DNA from: Coriobacteriia bacterium
GTDB taxonomy: Bacteria > Actinomycetota > Coriobacteriia > Coriobacteriales > Atopobiaceae
Length of the DNA stretch: 57,642 nt
Assembly: GCA_030530145.1 (NCBI GenBank)
Contig: JAUMVN010000003.1
Coordinates: forward strand, 128,810-186,451
Direction: 5' to 3'
Shown here in pieces: positions 24,961-32,902 of this stretch. Under the pieces are notes generated by a model, which worked only from the letters and a program-made list of their open reading frames with translations, was not told the DNA's origin and searched no databases. A program made the position numbers and the translations under genes. Positions within the stretch are counted from its first letter, which is position 1. Each line of letters opens with the position of its first letter.

Positions 24961-25629
24961 ATGATGCCCGCATGGCTTGAGCAGGCCAGATACGCGCTCT
25001 TCGACTTCGACGGCGTCATCGCCGACACGGAGCCGCTCTACATCGACCTCGACCGGGCGGCGCTCGCCGCGCTCGGCTACGAGGCGACCGATGAGGACCT
25101 GGAGTCGTTTATCGGCAAGGCCTCCGAGGTCGCGGGGCCCGAGCTTCTTGCCGAGCACGGGATCCGCGCGACGACCGAGGACTATCTGGCCGTCTGGGAC
25201 TCGGACGCGGGCATCTACGGGCGCGAGGACCTCGAGCCGAGCCCGGGGCTGCGCGAGCTGTGGGAGCGCCTTAGCGAGCGGGGGTGTCGCATCGCAGTCG
25301 TCTCGACGACGCGCTGCGTCAGTCTTGTGAGGGCGCTCAACCACTTCGGGATGCTCACGTATGTGGACGCGATCGTGGGGCGCGAGATGGTGTCGCGGCC
25401 CAAGCCCGACCCCGAGCCGTATGAGCGGGGACTCGAGCTTCTTGCCGGCTTGGAAGGCGAGGGCGCGGATGAGGCCCGGGCGCGGGCCGTTGCGTTCGAC
25501 GACTCGCCGTCCGGCATCGCGAGCGCCGAGGCCGCGGGCATCTTCGCGGCCCGCTACACGGGCGCGACCGCGACCCTGCCCGTGGACGGCGCGGATGCGA
25601 CCGTCGCGTCCTTCTCGACACTGCTTTAG
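24961..25629 (+). CDS. HAD-superfamily sugar phosphatase/phosphomutase
   Basis: A 222-residue HAD hydrolase of the beta-phosphoglucomutase-like group. Motif I FDFDGVIADTEP (nucleophile Asp near residue 17), motif II AVVSTTR, motif III Lys in RPKPDPEPYE, and motif IV AVAFDDSPSGIASA are all intact, with an alpha-helical cap between I and II. Substrate cannot be told from sequence. It is last in the PTS operon, 37 bp after ulaE, suggesting it acts on a phosphorylated sugar from that pathway or relieves sugar-phosphate stress. Confidence 0.85.
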   Translation: MMPAWLEQARYALFDFDGVIADTEPLYIDLDRAALAALGYEATDEDLESFIGKASEVAGPELLAEHGIRATTEDYLAVWDSDAGIYGREDLEPSPGLRELWERLSERGCRIAVVSTTRCVSLVRALNHFGMLTYVDAIVGREMVSRPKPDPEPYERGLELLAGLEGEGADEARARAVAFDDSPSGIASAEAAGIFAARYTGATATLPVDGADATVASFSTLL

Positions 25630-25640
25630 CTACCTGAATT

Positions 25641-25716
25641 ATCTGACGGGATTACCACAGCCGTTCCGGCCCCGAATTGGGCTCCTAACCGCTGTGATAA
25701 TCCCGTCAGATTTTTC
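25641..25716 (+). terminator. Long-stem inverted repeat and terminator after the PTS operon
   Basis: Arms 25641-25661 and 25691-25711 are 20/21 complementary (ATCTGACGGGATTA at the base) around a 29-nt centre with GGCCCCGAATTGGGC, followed by TTTTTC. It resembles in size (71 bp) the hairpin repeats flanking the HTH-HipA gene, though the sequence is different. Confidence 0.75.
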
Positions 25717-25765
25717 AGCTCCCTGTATCTATGGTTTTTGGTGAGAAGAACGGCTGATGCGGCGG

Positions 25766-26413
25766 TTAGCTGCTAAGGCCCGCCACCGCCTGGAGCTTGG
25801 GCAGCGCCACGTGGTTGAACGCGTAGATCACGCGGCCGACGCCCACCATGGAGGCGATGGTGCCCAGGCCCACGCCCAGCCAGAGATTTCCCATGGAAAG
25901 GCCGACCGCCAGCGAGCACGCCACGCAGAACACGTCGACGCCGTTCTTGCAGAGGCCGAGCTCCTTCTTGGTCCTGCCCGCGATGCTGCTCACGATGCCG
26001 TCGCCGGGGTTGGGGATGAGCTGCATATCGACCGTCACCGCGGCTCCGATGCCGGTGAAAATGATCCCGAGCGCGAGCATGACGAGGTCCGTGGGCAAAT
26101 ATCCGCTCTGGTAGGGGATGGCCCACTCTATGAGCGCCATGAAGCGGGTGAACACGATGCTCACCGCGATCTGCAGCACGTCGATCCACTGGCGGTCCTT
26201 GCCCTTGACGAAGAACTGCAGCACGACGAGCAGGCAATACGTGATGAGCGTGAGGTTTGCTAGGCTCAGGCCGGTTCCCTCGCTGATGGTGTAGGGCACC
26301 GAGATGATCGCCGATGCGCCCAGGCCGGCCTTGGTGTTGAGCATGACGCCCAGGGCGATGGAGAGCATTCCCACGAGATAGATACCGAACCGGATGCCGA
26401 GCTGCTTGTTCAT
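25766..26413 (-). CDS. YczE/YitT-like integral membrane protein
   Basis: A 215-residue membrane protein with about five hydrophobic helices. It begins MNKQLGIRFGIYLVGMLSIALGVMLNTKAGLGASAIISVPYTIS and includes VTVDMQLIPNPGDGIVSSIAGRTKKELGLCKNGVDV, both characteristic of the YczE/YyaS family. Function is not established for the family; the fold is shared with YitT proteins. It is transcribed alone on the minus strand, toward the PTS-operon terminator. Confidence 0.78.
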   Translation of the reverse strand: MNKQLGIRFGIYLVGMLSIALGVMLNTKAGLGASAIISVPYTISEGTGLSLANLTLITYCLLVVLQFFVKGKDRQWIDVLQIAVSIVFTRFMALIEWAIPYQSGYLPTDLVMLALGIIFTGIGAAVTVDMQLIPNPGDGIVSSIAGRTKKELGLCKNGVDVFCVACSLAVGLSMGNLWLGVGLGTIASMVGVGRVIYAFNHVALPKLQAVAGLSS

Positions 26414-26593
26414 GAGTCACTTCCGTCGACGGCAGCACAAGCGCCGCCGCCCCGGACAGGGCGGCGGCCTTCGCTGCATATAAGAGAGTTGTTTGCCGTA
26501 TGTGAGGATACTCCCCGCCGGCGCATGTCACAGAACCAGCACGTAGATGCCGTCATATGGCGCGGGATGCCGCCTCGTGGTGCCGGGAGCGCG

Positions 26594-27769
26594 TCAGCGG
26601 CGCGCGAGGACGGCGACGGACTCCGTGTGCTTCGTGTGGGGGAACATGTCCACCGGGGTCACCGACTCGATCCGGTAGCCGCGGGAGCGAATGAACTCCA
26701 GGTCGCGGGCCTGCGTCTGGATATTGCAGCTCACATAGACCACGCGCTCCGGCGCGAGCGCGGCCACGCCGTCGAGAAACGCCTCGGTGGAGCCGGCGCG
26801 CGGCGGGTCCATGAGGACGACGTCGAACCCGAGGCCGCGGCCCTCGCGCGCCATCCAGGAGGTCGCGTCGGCGGCCACGAAGGAGCATCGGTCGGAGAGG
26901 CCGTTGATCGCGGCGTTCTTCTTTGCCGCGCGCACGGCCTCCTCGACCTTCTCGACACCGATGACCTGCAGCTCGTTTACCGCGGCAGCCGCGCAGATGC
27001 CGATGGTGCCGCACCCGCAGTAGGCGTCGAGCGCGCGCATGCCCGGCTTGAGCGCCGCGCCCTCGATGGCCAGGCGGTAGAGGGTCTCGGTCTGCGCGGG
27101 GTTCGTCTGGTAGAAGCTCGCGGGGCCGATCTGGAACGTGCAGCCGAGCAGCTCGTCGCGCATGGAGCCGGGGCCGTAGAGCGTCTTGTTCTCGAAGCCG
27201 AGGATAGCGTTGGTCCGTCGGGTGTTCACGTTCTGGACGATGCTCGTGACCTCGGGCGCCTCGGCAAGAAGCGCGTCGACGAACTTCTCGGCCTTCCGAA
27301 GGCTCGGCGTGTTCGTGACCACGGTGAGAAGCACGTCGTCGGTCGCGTACCCGCAGCGCACGACGGCGTGGCGCAGGACGCCGGTCCCGCGGTCCTCGTC
27401 GTAGGCGGGAATGTGCTGTTCGGCGGCCACTCGGGCCACGGCGTTCAGCACCTTGCGGGCCCGCGGGTCCTCTACCAGGCACTCGTCGCAGGGGACGATG
27501 CGGTGGGTGCCGCGCGCGTAGAAGCCGCAGGCGATGCGCCCGCGCCCGGCGTAGGCGAAGGGGGTCGCCGCCTTGTGGCGATACGCGAGGGGCTCCCCGT
27601 CGACGCCGACGATCTCTCGCAGCTCACCGCCGTCCTCCTCGGCCATGCGGCCAAGAAGCCCCTGCGCCTCTTCCTGCTTCCGGCGCAGCTGGATGGGATA
27701 CGGCACGCTCAGCCACTCGCAGCCGCCGCACTTCTTCGCAATGCCGCATGTGTAAGTGCGGTAACCCAT
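26594..27769 (-). CDS. 23S rRNA (uracil-C5) methyltransferase, RumA/RlmCD family
   Basis: A 391-residue SAM-dependent RNA uracil methyltransferase. Start MGYRTYTCG at 27769 follows GAGGGAGACACAC; a 12-codon upstream extension is less likely. A cysteine cluster CGIAKKCGGCEW near the N-terminus plus VPCDECLV suits the [4Fe-4S] site of RumA-type enzymes; no separate N-terminal TRAM domain is obvious. The SAM motif is ALDAYCGCGTIGICAA, the catalytic DPPRAG motif is present, and VYVSCNIQTQARDL holds the nucleophile Cys. Exact target (U747 or U1939) cannot be assigned. Confidence 0.9.
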   Translation of the reverse strand: MGYRTYTCGIAKKCGGCEWLSVPYPIQLRRKQEEAQGLLGRMAEEDGGELREIVGVDGEPLAYRHKAATPFAYAGRGRIACGFYARGTHRIVPCDECLVEDPRARKVLNAVARVAAEQHIPAYDEDRGTGVLRHAVVRCGYATDDVLLTVVTNTPSLRKAEKFVDALLAEAPEVTSIVQNVNTRRTNAILGFENKTLYGPGSMRDELLGCTFQIGPASFYQTNPAQTETLYRLAIEGAALKPGMRALDAYCGCGTIGICAAAAVNELQVIGVEKVEEAVRAAKKNAAINGLSDRCSFVAADATSWMAREGRGLGFDVVLMDPPRAGSTEAFLDGVAALAPERVVYVSCNIQTQARDLEFIRSRGYRIESVTPVDMFPHTKHTESVAVLARR

Positions 27770-27875
27770 GTGTGTCTCCCTCGTCAAATTTCGTCTTTCC
27801 AGCATACACGAGGCCTATGCTGGCCTCGAGAGTCGGGGACCCTCGGCCCGCAAAGTCATCGCAACGGAGGCACAC

Positions 27876-28829
27876 ATGGGCAGTTTGGGCAAGGTCGGCA
27901 TCATCGGGTTGAGTCATGTGGGCGCGCACGTCGCGGACGTGCTTCTTTCCCACGGGACGGTCGAGGAGCTCAGGTTCTGCGACAAGGACACGAAGCTTTC
28001 CCGCGCGCAGGCCAACGACATGCTCGACGCCATGGCGTATTACCCGCGCCGCGCCCGCGTCATCGACTGCGCATGCGACTACGAGGAGCTCGCGGGCTGC
28101 GACGTCATCGTGAACGCTGCAGGGCACGTGGCCGCGTCGAAGACGAACCGCGACGCCGAGAACCTGCTCACGCCCGCCGAGGTGGCCACGTTCGCGCCGC
28201 GGATCATGGCGGCCGGCTTCAAGGGCGTGTGGGTGACCATCGCCAACCCCTGCGACGTCGTGGCCCTTGAGCTGCAAAAGGAGACGGGGATGGAACCGCG
28301 CCGCATCATCGGCTCGGGCACCGCGCTCGACTCCTCCCGCCTGCGCCACGCCCTGGCGGACGCCACGGGCTACGATCCCGCGAGCGTGAACGCGTGGATG
28401 CTCGGCGAGCACGGCTTCAGCGAGTTCGCGTGCTTCAGCCACGCGGCGATCGGCTGTCTGACGCTCGGCGAGGTCGAGGCCCAGTCCGGGACCAAGCTCG
28501 ACCGGGCGGCCATCGAGGAGCAGGCCACGCACGGCGGCTATATCACCATGCAGGGCAAGTGCTGCACCGAGTACTCGGTCTCGCGCGCGGCGGCGCAGAT
28601 CGTCGAGGCTGTTCTCGGCGACACCAAGCTGGTGACGCCGGTGTCCACGCTCGTCGAGGACGTCTACGGCGTGAGCGGCATCTACTCGAGCCTGCCGTGC
28701 GTTATCGGAGCCGAGGGCGTCGAGCAGGTATTCGTTCCCGCGCTTTCCGAGGACGAGATAGAGAAATGGCACGCTACCTGCGACCACATCGCTACGAACG
28801 TCGCGGCGTTCGAGGCCAGCAAGGCGTAA
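27876..28829 (+). CDS. L-lactate / L-2-hydroxyisocaproate dehydrogenase-like protein
   Basis: A 317-residue NAD-dependent 2-hydroxyacid dehydrogenase of the LDH/MDH family. ATG 27876 behind ACGGAGGCACAC. N-terminal GKVGIIGLSHVGAHVADVLL is a variant Rossmann loop closest to HicDH (GLGNVG); the usual middle glycine is Ser. NAAGH, TIANPCDVV, GSGTALDSSRLRHALA with the substrate-binding Arg, and the catalytic His in MLGEHGFSEF are present. It reduces pyruvate or a branched 2-keto acid in the cytoplasm. A lactate permease gene lies 15 kb away. Confidence 0.82.
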   Translation: MGSLGKVGIIGLSHVGAHVADVLLSHGTVEELRFCDKDTKLSRAQANDMLDAMAYYPRRARVIDCACDYEELAGCDVIVNAAGHVAASKTNRDAENLLTPAEVATFAPRIMAAGFKGVWVTIANPCDVVALELQKETGMEPRRIIGSGTALDSSRLRHALADATGYDPASVNAWMLGEHGFSEFACFSHAAIGCLTLGEVEAQSGTKLDRAAIEEQATHGGYITMQGKCCTEYSVSRAAAQIVEAVLGDTKLVTPVSTLVEDVYGVSGIYSSLPCVIGAEGVEQVFVPALSEDEIEKWHATCDHIATNVAAFEASKA

Positions 28830-28857
28830 GGGCGGCCTACCGACGTTGGTGCTTCTT

Positions 28858-28898
28858 GCCCCGTGAGCAGGTGTGCGCGCCCGCTCACGGGGCGTTTG
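28858..28898 (+). terminator. Terminator after the hydroxyacid dehydrogenase
   Basis: Perfect 11-bp stem GCCCCGTGAGC / GCTCACGGGGC followed by GTTTG. It overlaps a GCTTCTTGCC word at 28851-28860. Confidence 0.75.
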
Positions 28899-28918
28899 TG
28901 CTCCGGGGTCGTTCGCGT

Positions 28919-29055
28919 TGCAAATTTTCTAACGTGGTTTAAAAAACCTGCTATTCCGCTTAAAAAAGGGGTAGTATGCCTCTGGTATTTAAAACGGGTT
29001 CAAAAAATCGCCGACGTGGGGGTGCGGCGTCCCGTTCACGAAGGAGAGGCATCAC
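28919..29055 (+). promoter_or_regulatory. A-tract-rich upstream region of the radical SAM gene
   Basis: A/T-rich stretch with A-tracts at 28941-28946, 28962-28967, 28991-28994 and 29002-29007, spaced 21, 29 and 11 bp, near multiples of a helical turn, suggesting intrinsic curvature. A TAGTAT hexamer at 28972-28977 could be a -10. The start codon follows AAGGAGAGG. No other gene is seen here. Confidence 0.4.
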
Positions 29056-30519
29056 ATGCAGTCCAAGATCGCACATGCTGCGGAACGTAAGGCGTTCAGC
29101 ATTGCGCTCGACCAGATAATCAAGACCGCGTCGGGCCCCGACCGCGAGAAGAACCTCGACAAGCTGCTCGACATGGCCGGCAAGCTGCTCAAGGACACCG
29201 CCCCCGGCGCCATCCGCGGCATCCGCAACGGCCTGTACCCGGGCTCCAAGTGGGAGCAGTTCCTCTGGGACGTCATCGACAACACCGACCACCACGTGCT
29301 CAAGACCTCGATCCTGAACGGCGGCTACGAGGCGGCCTTCCGCGGCCTGCGCAACACCACCGCCAACGCCGAGAAGGAGCAGTGCAACGTCCCCTGGATC
29401 ATCCTCTTCGACCCGACGAGCGCCTGCAACAAGCACTGCGTGGGCTGCTGGGCCGCCGACTACGGCAACAGCCTGAACCTCACGTATGAGGACATGGATC
29501 GCCTGGTCACCGAGGGTTCCGACCTGGGATGCCACCTCTACATGCTCACCGGCGGCGAGCCGCTCGTGCGCAAGCGCGACGTCATCAAGCTCGCCGAGGA
29601 GCACAACGACTGCCTGTTCAACATCTTCACCAACGCCTCGCTCATCGACCAGGCGTTCTGCGACGACGTCAAGCGCGTGGGCAACATCGTCTTCAGCGTC
29701 TCGCTCGAGGGCACCGAGGACTCCAACGACGGCCGCCGCGGCGACGGCTCCTACCAGGAGGTCATGCGCGCCTTCGACCTCATGCACGAGAACGGCCTGC
29801 TCTACGGCACCTCCACGGCCTACACCCGCGCGAACACCGAGATGGTCAGCTCCGACGAGTACTTCGACAAGATCATCGAGAAGGGCTGCCGCTGGGCCTG
29901 GTACTTCCACTACATGCCCGTCGGCGAGGGCGCCTCGGTCGACCTGTGCCCGACCGTCGAGCAGCGCACCTACATGTTCAAGCGCATCCGCGAGGTTCGC
30001 GGCGTCACCGGCGGCAAGCCCATCTTCGCCATGGACTTCCAGAACGACGGCGAGTACGTCGGCGGCTGCATCGCCGGCGGCCGCGTGTATTGTCACATCA
30101 ACGCCCGCGGCGACGTGGAGCCCTGCGTCTTTATCCACTACTCCAACGCCAACATCAAGGAGCAGTCGCTGCTCGAGTGCCTCAAGCAGCCGATTTTCCA
30201 GGCGTATCGCCGCCACTACCCCTTCAACGACAACATGCTCAAGCCCTGCCCGATGCTCGAGAACCCGGAGATCCTGCCGGAGATCGTCCACGAAGCCGAC
30301 GCCAAGTGCACCGAGTACGTGACGCCCGAGGACGTCGACCATCTCTGCGCCCGCACTTCAGTCTACGCAAAGAGCTGGGAGCAGCGCGCCGAGGAGCTGT
30401 GGCTCGCGCAGCACCCCACCGGCAAGAAGGTCTATGAGGACGAGGTCTCCAACTACGACGTCGCCGCGAAAGCCAAGCTCATCGCCGAGGCCGACGAGCA
30501 GGCCGAGGCCGTTGAGTAG
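29056..30519 (+). CDS. Radical SAM protein of unknown substrate
   Basis: A 487-residue radical SAM enzyme. The [4Fe-4S]-SAM cysteines are CNKHCVGC (C124, C128, C131), preceded by WIILFDPTSA; LYMLTGGEPLVRK, NIFTNASLID and FSVSLEGTEDSNDGRRGDGSY are the downstream barrel motifs. About 115 residues precede the core. Extra cysteines in GGCIAGGRVYCHINARGDVEPCVFIHYSNANI and LKPCPMLENP resemble a SPASM-like auxiliary cluster, as in peptide-modifying or HpnH-like enzymes. No precursor peptide gene is seen beside it. It stands alone with its own terminator; substrate unknown. Confidence 0.85.
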   Translation: MQSKIAHAAERKAFSIALDQIIKTASGPDREKNLDKLLDMAGKLLKDTAPGAIRGIRNGLYPGSKWEQFLWDVIDNTDHHVLKTSILNGGYEAAFRGLRNTTANAEKEQCNVPWIILFDPTSACNKHCVGCWAADYGNSLNLTYEDMDRLVTEGSDLGCHLYMLTGGEPLVRKRDVIKLAEEHNDCLFNIFTNASLIDQAFCDDVKRVGNIVFSVSLEGTEDSNDGRRGDGSYQEVMRAFDLMHENGLLYGTSTAYTRANTEMVSSDEYFDKIIEKGCRWAWYFHYMPVGEGASVDLCPTVEQRTYMFKRIREVRGVTGGKPIFAMDFQNDGEYVGGCIAGGRVYCHINARGDVEPCVFIHYSNANIKEQSLLECLKQPIFQAYRRHYPFNDNMLKPCPMLENPEILPEIVHEADAKCTEYVTPEDVDHLCARTSVYAKSWEQRAEELWLAQHPTGKKVYEDEVSNYDVAAKAKLIAEADEQAEAVE

Positions 30520-30558
30520 ACAACGCCGCGCGTAAGCATAGAGGCGACCGGTCGAGGT

Positions 30559-30591
30559 CGGGCGAAGGGGATGCCTTCGCCCGGCCTTTTT
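30559..30591 (+). terminator. Terminator after the radical SAM gene
   Basis: Stem CGGGCGAAGG / CCTTCGCCCG (extendable with GGT / GGCC) and a run of five T residues at 30587-30591. Confidence 0.9.
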
Positions 30592-30747
30592 GCGCGCGGG
30601 GCAAGAAGCCCGCCTGCCTTGCGCCATACGCTCGCGGAGCGCTAGGCGTCGCTGCCCGAATGCACATAGGGCAGCCCCTCCGACGTGGGTATGGTTTGCT
30701 GCAACGTGTGATGAATCACGCAGAATCGCTCCGATAAAGGAGGCATC

Positions 30748-32823
30748 ATGGCAGCAAAAGCACCCGAGAACGTGAAGAACGTGGTCCTTGTGGGCCAAGG
30801 CGGCGTGGGCAAGACCATGCTGGCCGAGGCCATGCTCCACCTGACGGGCCGCACCACCCGCCTGGGAGGCCACGCCGGCACCAAGCCCACGCTTGATTAC
30901 GACGGCGAGGAGGGCGAGCGCGGCTTCTCCATCTCCACGGCCATCGCCCCCGTCGAGTGGGAGGGCACCCGCATCAACGTCCTGGACGCTCCCTGCTACC
31001 CTGACTTCGTCGGTGACGCCTATGCCGCGATGTCCGCTTGCGAGACGGCGCTCTTCGTGGTCGACGCCGCGTCCGGCCCCGGTACTGTGACCACGCGCCT
31101 CTGGTACGCGGCCGAGGACCTCTCGCTCGCCCGCGCGCTCTTCATCAACCGCATCGACCGCGCCGACGCCGACTACGACCTCGCATTCGCCACGCTCCAG
31201 GAGCGCTTCGGCAACAAGCTCGGCCCCGTCACCATCCCCATGGGCTCCGGCGACGCCTTCGAGGGCGTCATCGACGTCGTCCACATGAAGGCGCGCCACC
31301 TCGAGGACGGCAAGCCCGTCGTCACCGACATCCCCGACGCGTACAAGTCCGCGGCTGAGGACGCCCGCGCGCAGCTCACCGACCTGGTGGCCGAGGCCGA
31401 CGACGAGATCATGATGAAGTACCTCGAGGGCGAGGAGATCACCCAGGACGAGCTCGAGGGGCTTCTTGCCAAGGCGGTGGCGGAGAGGATCTTCGTGCCG
31501 GTGTTCACGGGCAGCTGCGTGCGCGAGGAGGGCGTTATCTCGTTCATGGACGCCGTGGTCTCGTGGTTCCCGACCATGGCCGACTTCGGCCGCATCCCGC
31601 TGGTCAACGGCGAGCAGCTCGACATCTCCGCGGACGACGACCGCCCGGTCGTGTTCGCCTTCAAGTCGCTGAACGACCCGCAGAACGGCCGCCTCAGCTT
31701 CCTCAAGGTCCTCGCGGGCACCGTGACGCCGGGCCTCGAGCTCACGAACGCGCGCACGCGCAAGTCCGAGCGCCTGGGGCACCTCTACCTCATGTGCGGC
31801 AAGGAGACGACCGACGTCCAGTCCGCCGCCGCGGGCGACATCGTCGTCGTGCCGAAGCTCGAGGCGCAGACGGGCGACACGCTCTCCGTCACCGGCAAGG
31901 TCGAGGCCGCCGCGTTCCGCTTCCCGAACTCGCTCTACCGCATCGCCATCGAGCCCGACAAGCGCGGCACCGAGGGCAAGCTCTACGCCTTCCTCGAGAA
32001 GTCCGCGGACGCCGATCCGACCCTCAAGGTCGAGCGCGACGAGGACACGGGGCAGACCGTCATCTCGGCCATCGGCGAGGCGCAGGTCAGCGTGCTTCTT
32101 GACCGCCTCGAGGCCCGCGCGGGCGTGACCGCGCACACCGTCGCGCTCAAGATCCCGTATCGCGAGACCATCCGCCGCGTGGCCTCCGCCCAGGGCCGCC
32201 ACAAGAAGCAGACCGGCGGCGCCGGCCAGTACGGCGACTGCTGGCTGCGCATCGAGCCGAACCCGGGCGCCGGCTACGAGTTTGTCGACGAGGTCGTCGG
32301 CGGCCACATCCCGCGCGGCTTCATCCCCGCCATCGACAAGGGCGTCCAGGAGACCATGAAGGACGGCGTCCTCGCCGGCTACCCGATGATCGACGTCAAG
32401 GTCGCCGTCTACGAGGGTTCTTATCACCCCGTCGACTCCAACGAGATGGCCTTCAAGACGGCCGCGCGCATCGGCTTCCAGAAGGCCGTCGACCAGGCGG
32501 AGCCCGTGCTGCTCGAGCCGATGGCGCATCTTTCCATCACCGTGCCGGACAGCTACGCCGGCTCCGTGATGGGCGACGTCTCCGCGAGCCGCGGCCGCGT
32601 CGAGGGCATGGCCGCGGGCGACGGCGTCAACGCCGGGCAGACCACGGTCGAGGCGACGATCCCGTACGCCGAGGTCACCGACTACGCGACCCGTCTGCGC
32701 TCGCTCTCGCGCGGCACCGGCGAGTTCACGCTCGAGCTCTGCGGCTACGAGCAGGTCCCGCACGACATCCAGCAGAAGCTCGCCGCCGACTACGCCGCCC
32801 GCCGCGCCGCCGGCGAGAAGTAG
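30748..32823 (+). CDS. Elongation factor G-like GTPase
   Basis: A 691-residue translational-GTPase homologue with the five-domain layout of EF-G, but divergent in the G domain. G1 is GQGGVGKT (normal EF-G has AHxDxGKT), G3 is LDAPCYPDF instead of DTPGHVDF, and G4 is NRIDR rather than NKxD. Domain IV (KKQTGGAGQYGDC, GGHIPRGFIPAIDKGVQE, AFKTAARIGFQKA) and domain V (VMGDVSASRGRVEGM) are well kept. This pattern is the EF-G-like/EF-G2 group, whose role is unclear and not the main translocase. Ribosome site AAAGGAGGCATC. Confidence 0.9.
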   Translation: MAAKAPENVKNVVLVGQGGVGKTMLAEAMLHLTGRTTRLGGHAGTKPTLDYDGEEGERGFSISTAIAPVEWEGTRINVLDAPCYPDFVGDAYAAMSACETALFVVDAASGPGTVTTRLWYAAEDLSLARALFINRIDRADADYDLAFATLQERFGNKLGPVTIPMGSGDAFEGVIDVVHMKARHLEDGKPVVTDIPDAYKSAAEDARAQLTDLVAEADDEIMMKYLEGEEITQDELEGLLAKAVAERIFVPVFTGSCVREEGVISFMDAVVSWFPTMADFGRIPLVNGEQLDISADDDRPVVFAFKSLNDPQNGRLSFLKVLAGTVTPGLELTNARTRKSERLGHLYLMCGKETTDVQSAAAGDIVVVPKLEAQTGDTLSVTGKVEAAAFRFPNSLYRIAIEPDKRGTEGKLYAFLEKSADADPTLKVERDEDTGQTVISAIGEAQVSVLLDRLEARAGVTAHTVALKIPYRETIRRVASAQGRHKKQTGGAGQYGDCWLRIEPNPGAGYEFVDEVVGGHIPRGFIPAIDKGVQETMKDGVLAGYPMIDVKVAVYEGSYHPVDSNEMAFKTAARIGFQKAVDQAEPVLLEPMAHLSITVPDSYAGSVMGDVSASRGRVEGMAAGDGVNAGQTTVEATIPYAEVTDYATRLRSLSRGTGEFTLELCGYEQVPHDIQQKLAADYAARRAAGEK

Positions 32824-32847
32824 CGCCGCACCAGCTGGCAACGCAGG

Positions 32848-32885
32848 GAAGCGCCGGTCTCCGATGAGGCCGGCGCTTCTTCTCA
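32848..32885 (+). terminator. Terminator after the EF-G-like gene
   Basis: Stem GAAGCGCCGG / CCGGCGCTTC then TTCTC. It contains an in-frame ATG at 32864 that I reject as the start of the next gene. Confidence 0.75.
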
Positions 32886-32902
32886 CTTTCGGAGGGGATG
32901 CC

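Noticed and set aside
27876-27920. Defective NAD-binding loop in the hydroxyacid dehydrogenase (Ser for Gly)
   Set aside because: HicDH-type enzymes have variant loops and all catalytic residues are present, so inactivity is not supported.
32864-32902. Earlier ATG start for the DUF559-like gene
   Set aside because: That ATG lies inside the terminator hairpin of the preceding gene and has no ribosome site; GTG 32903 does.
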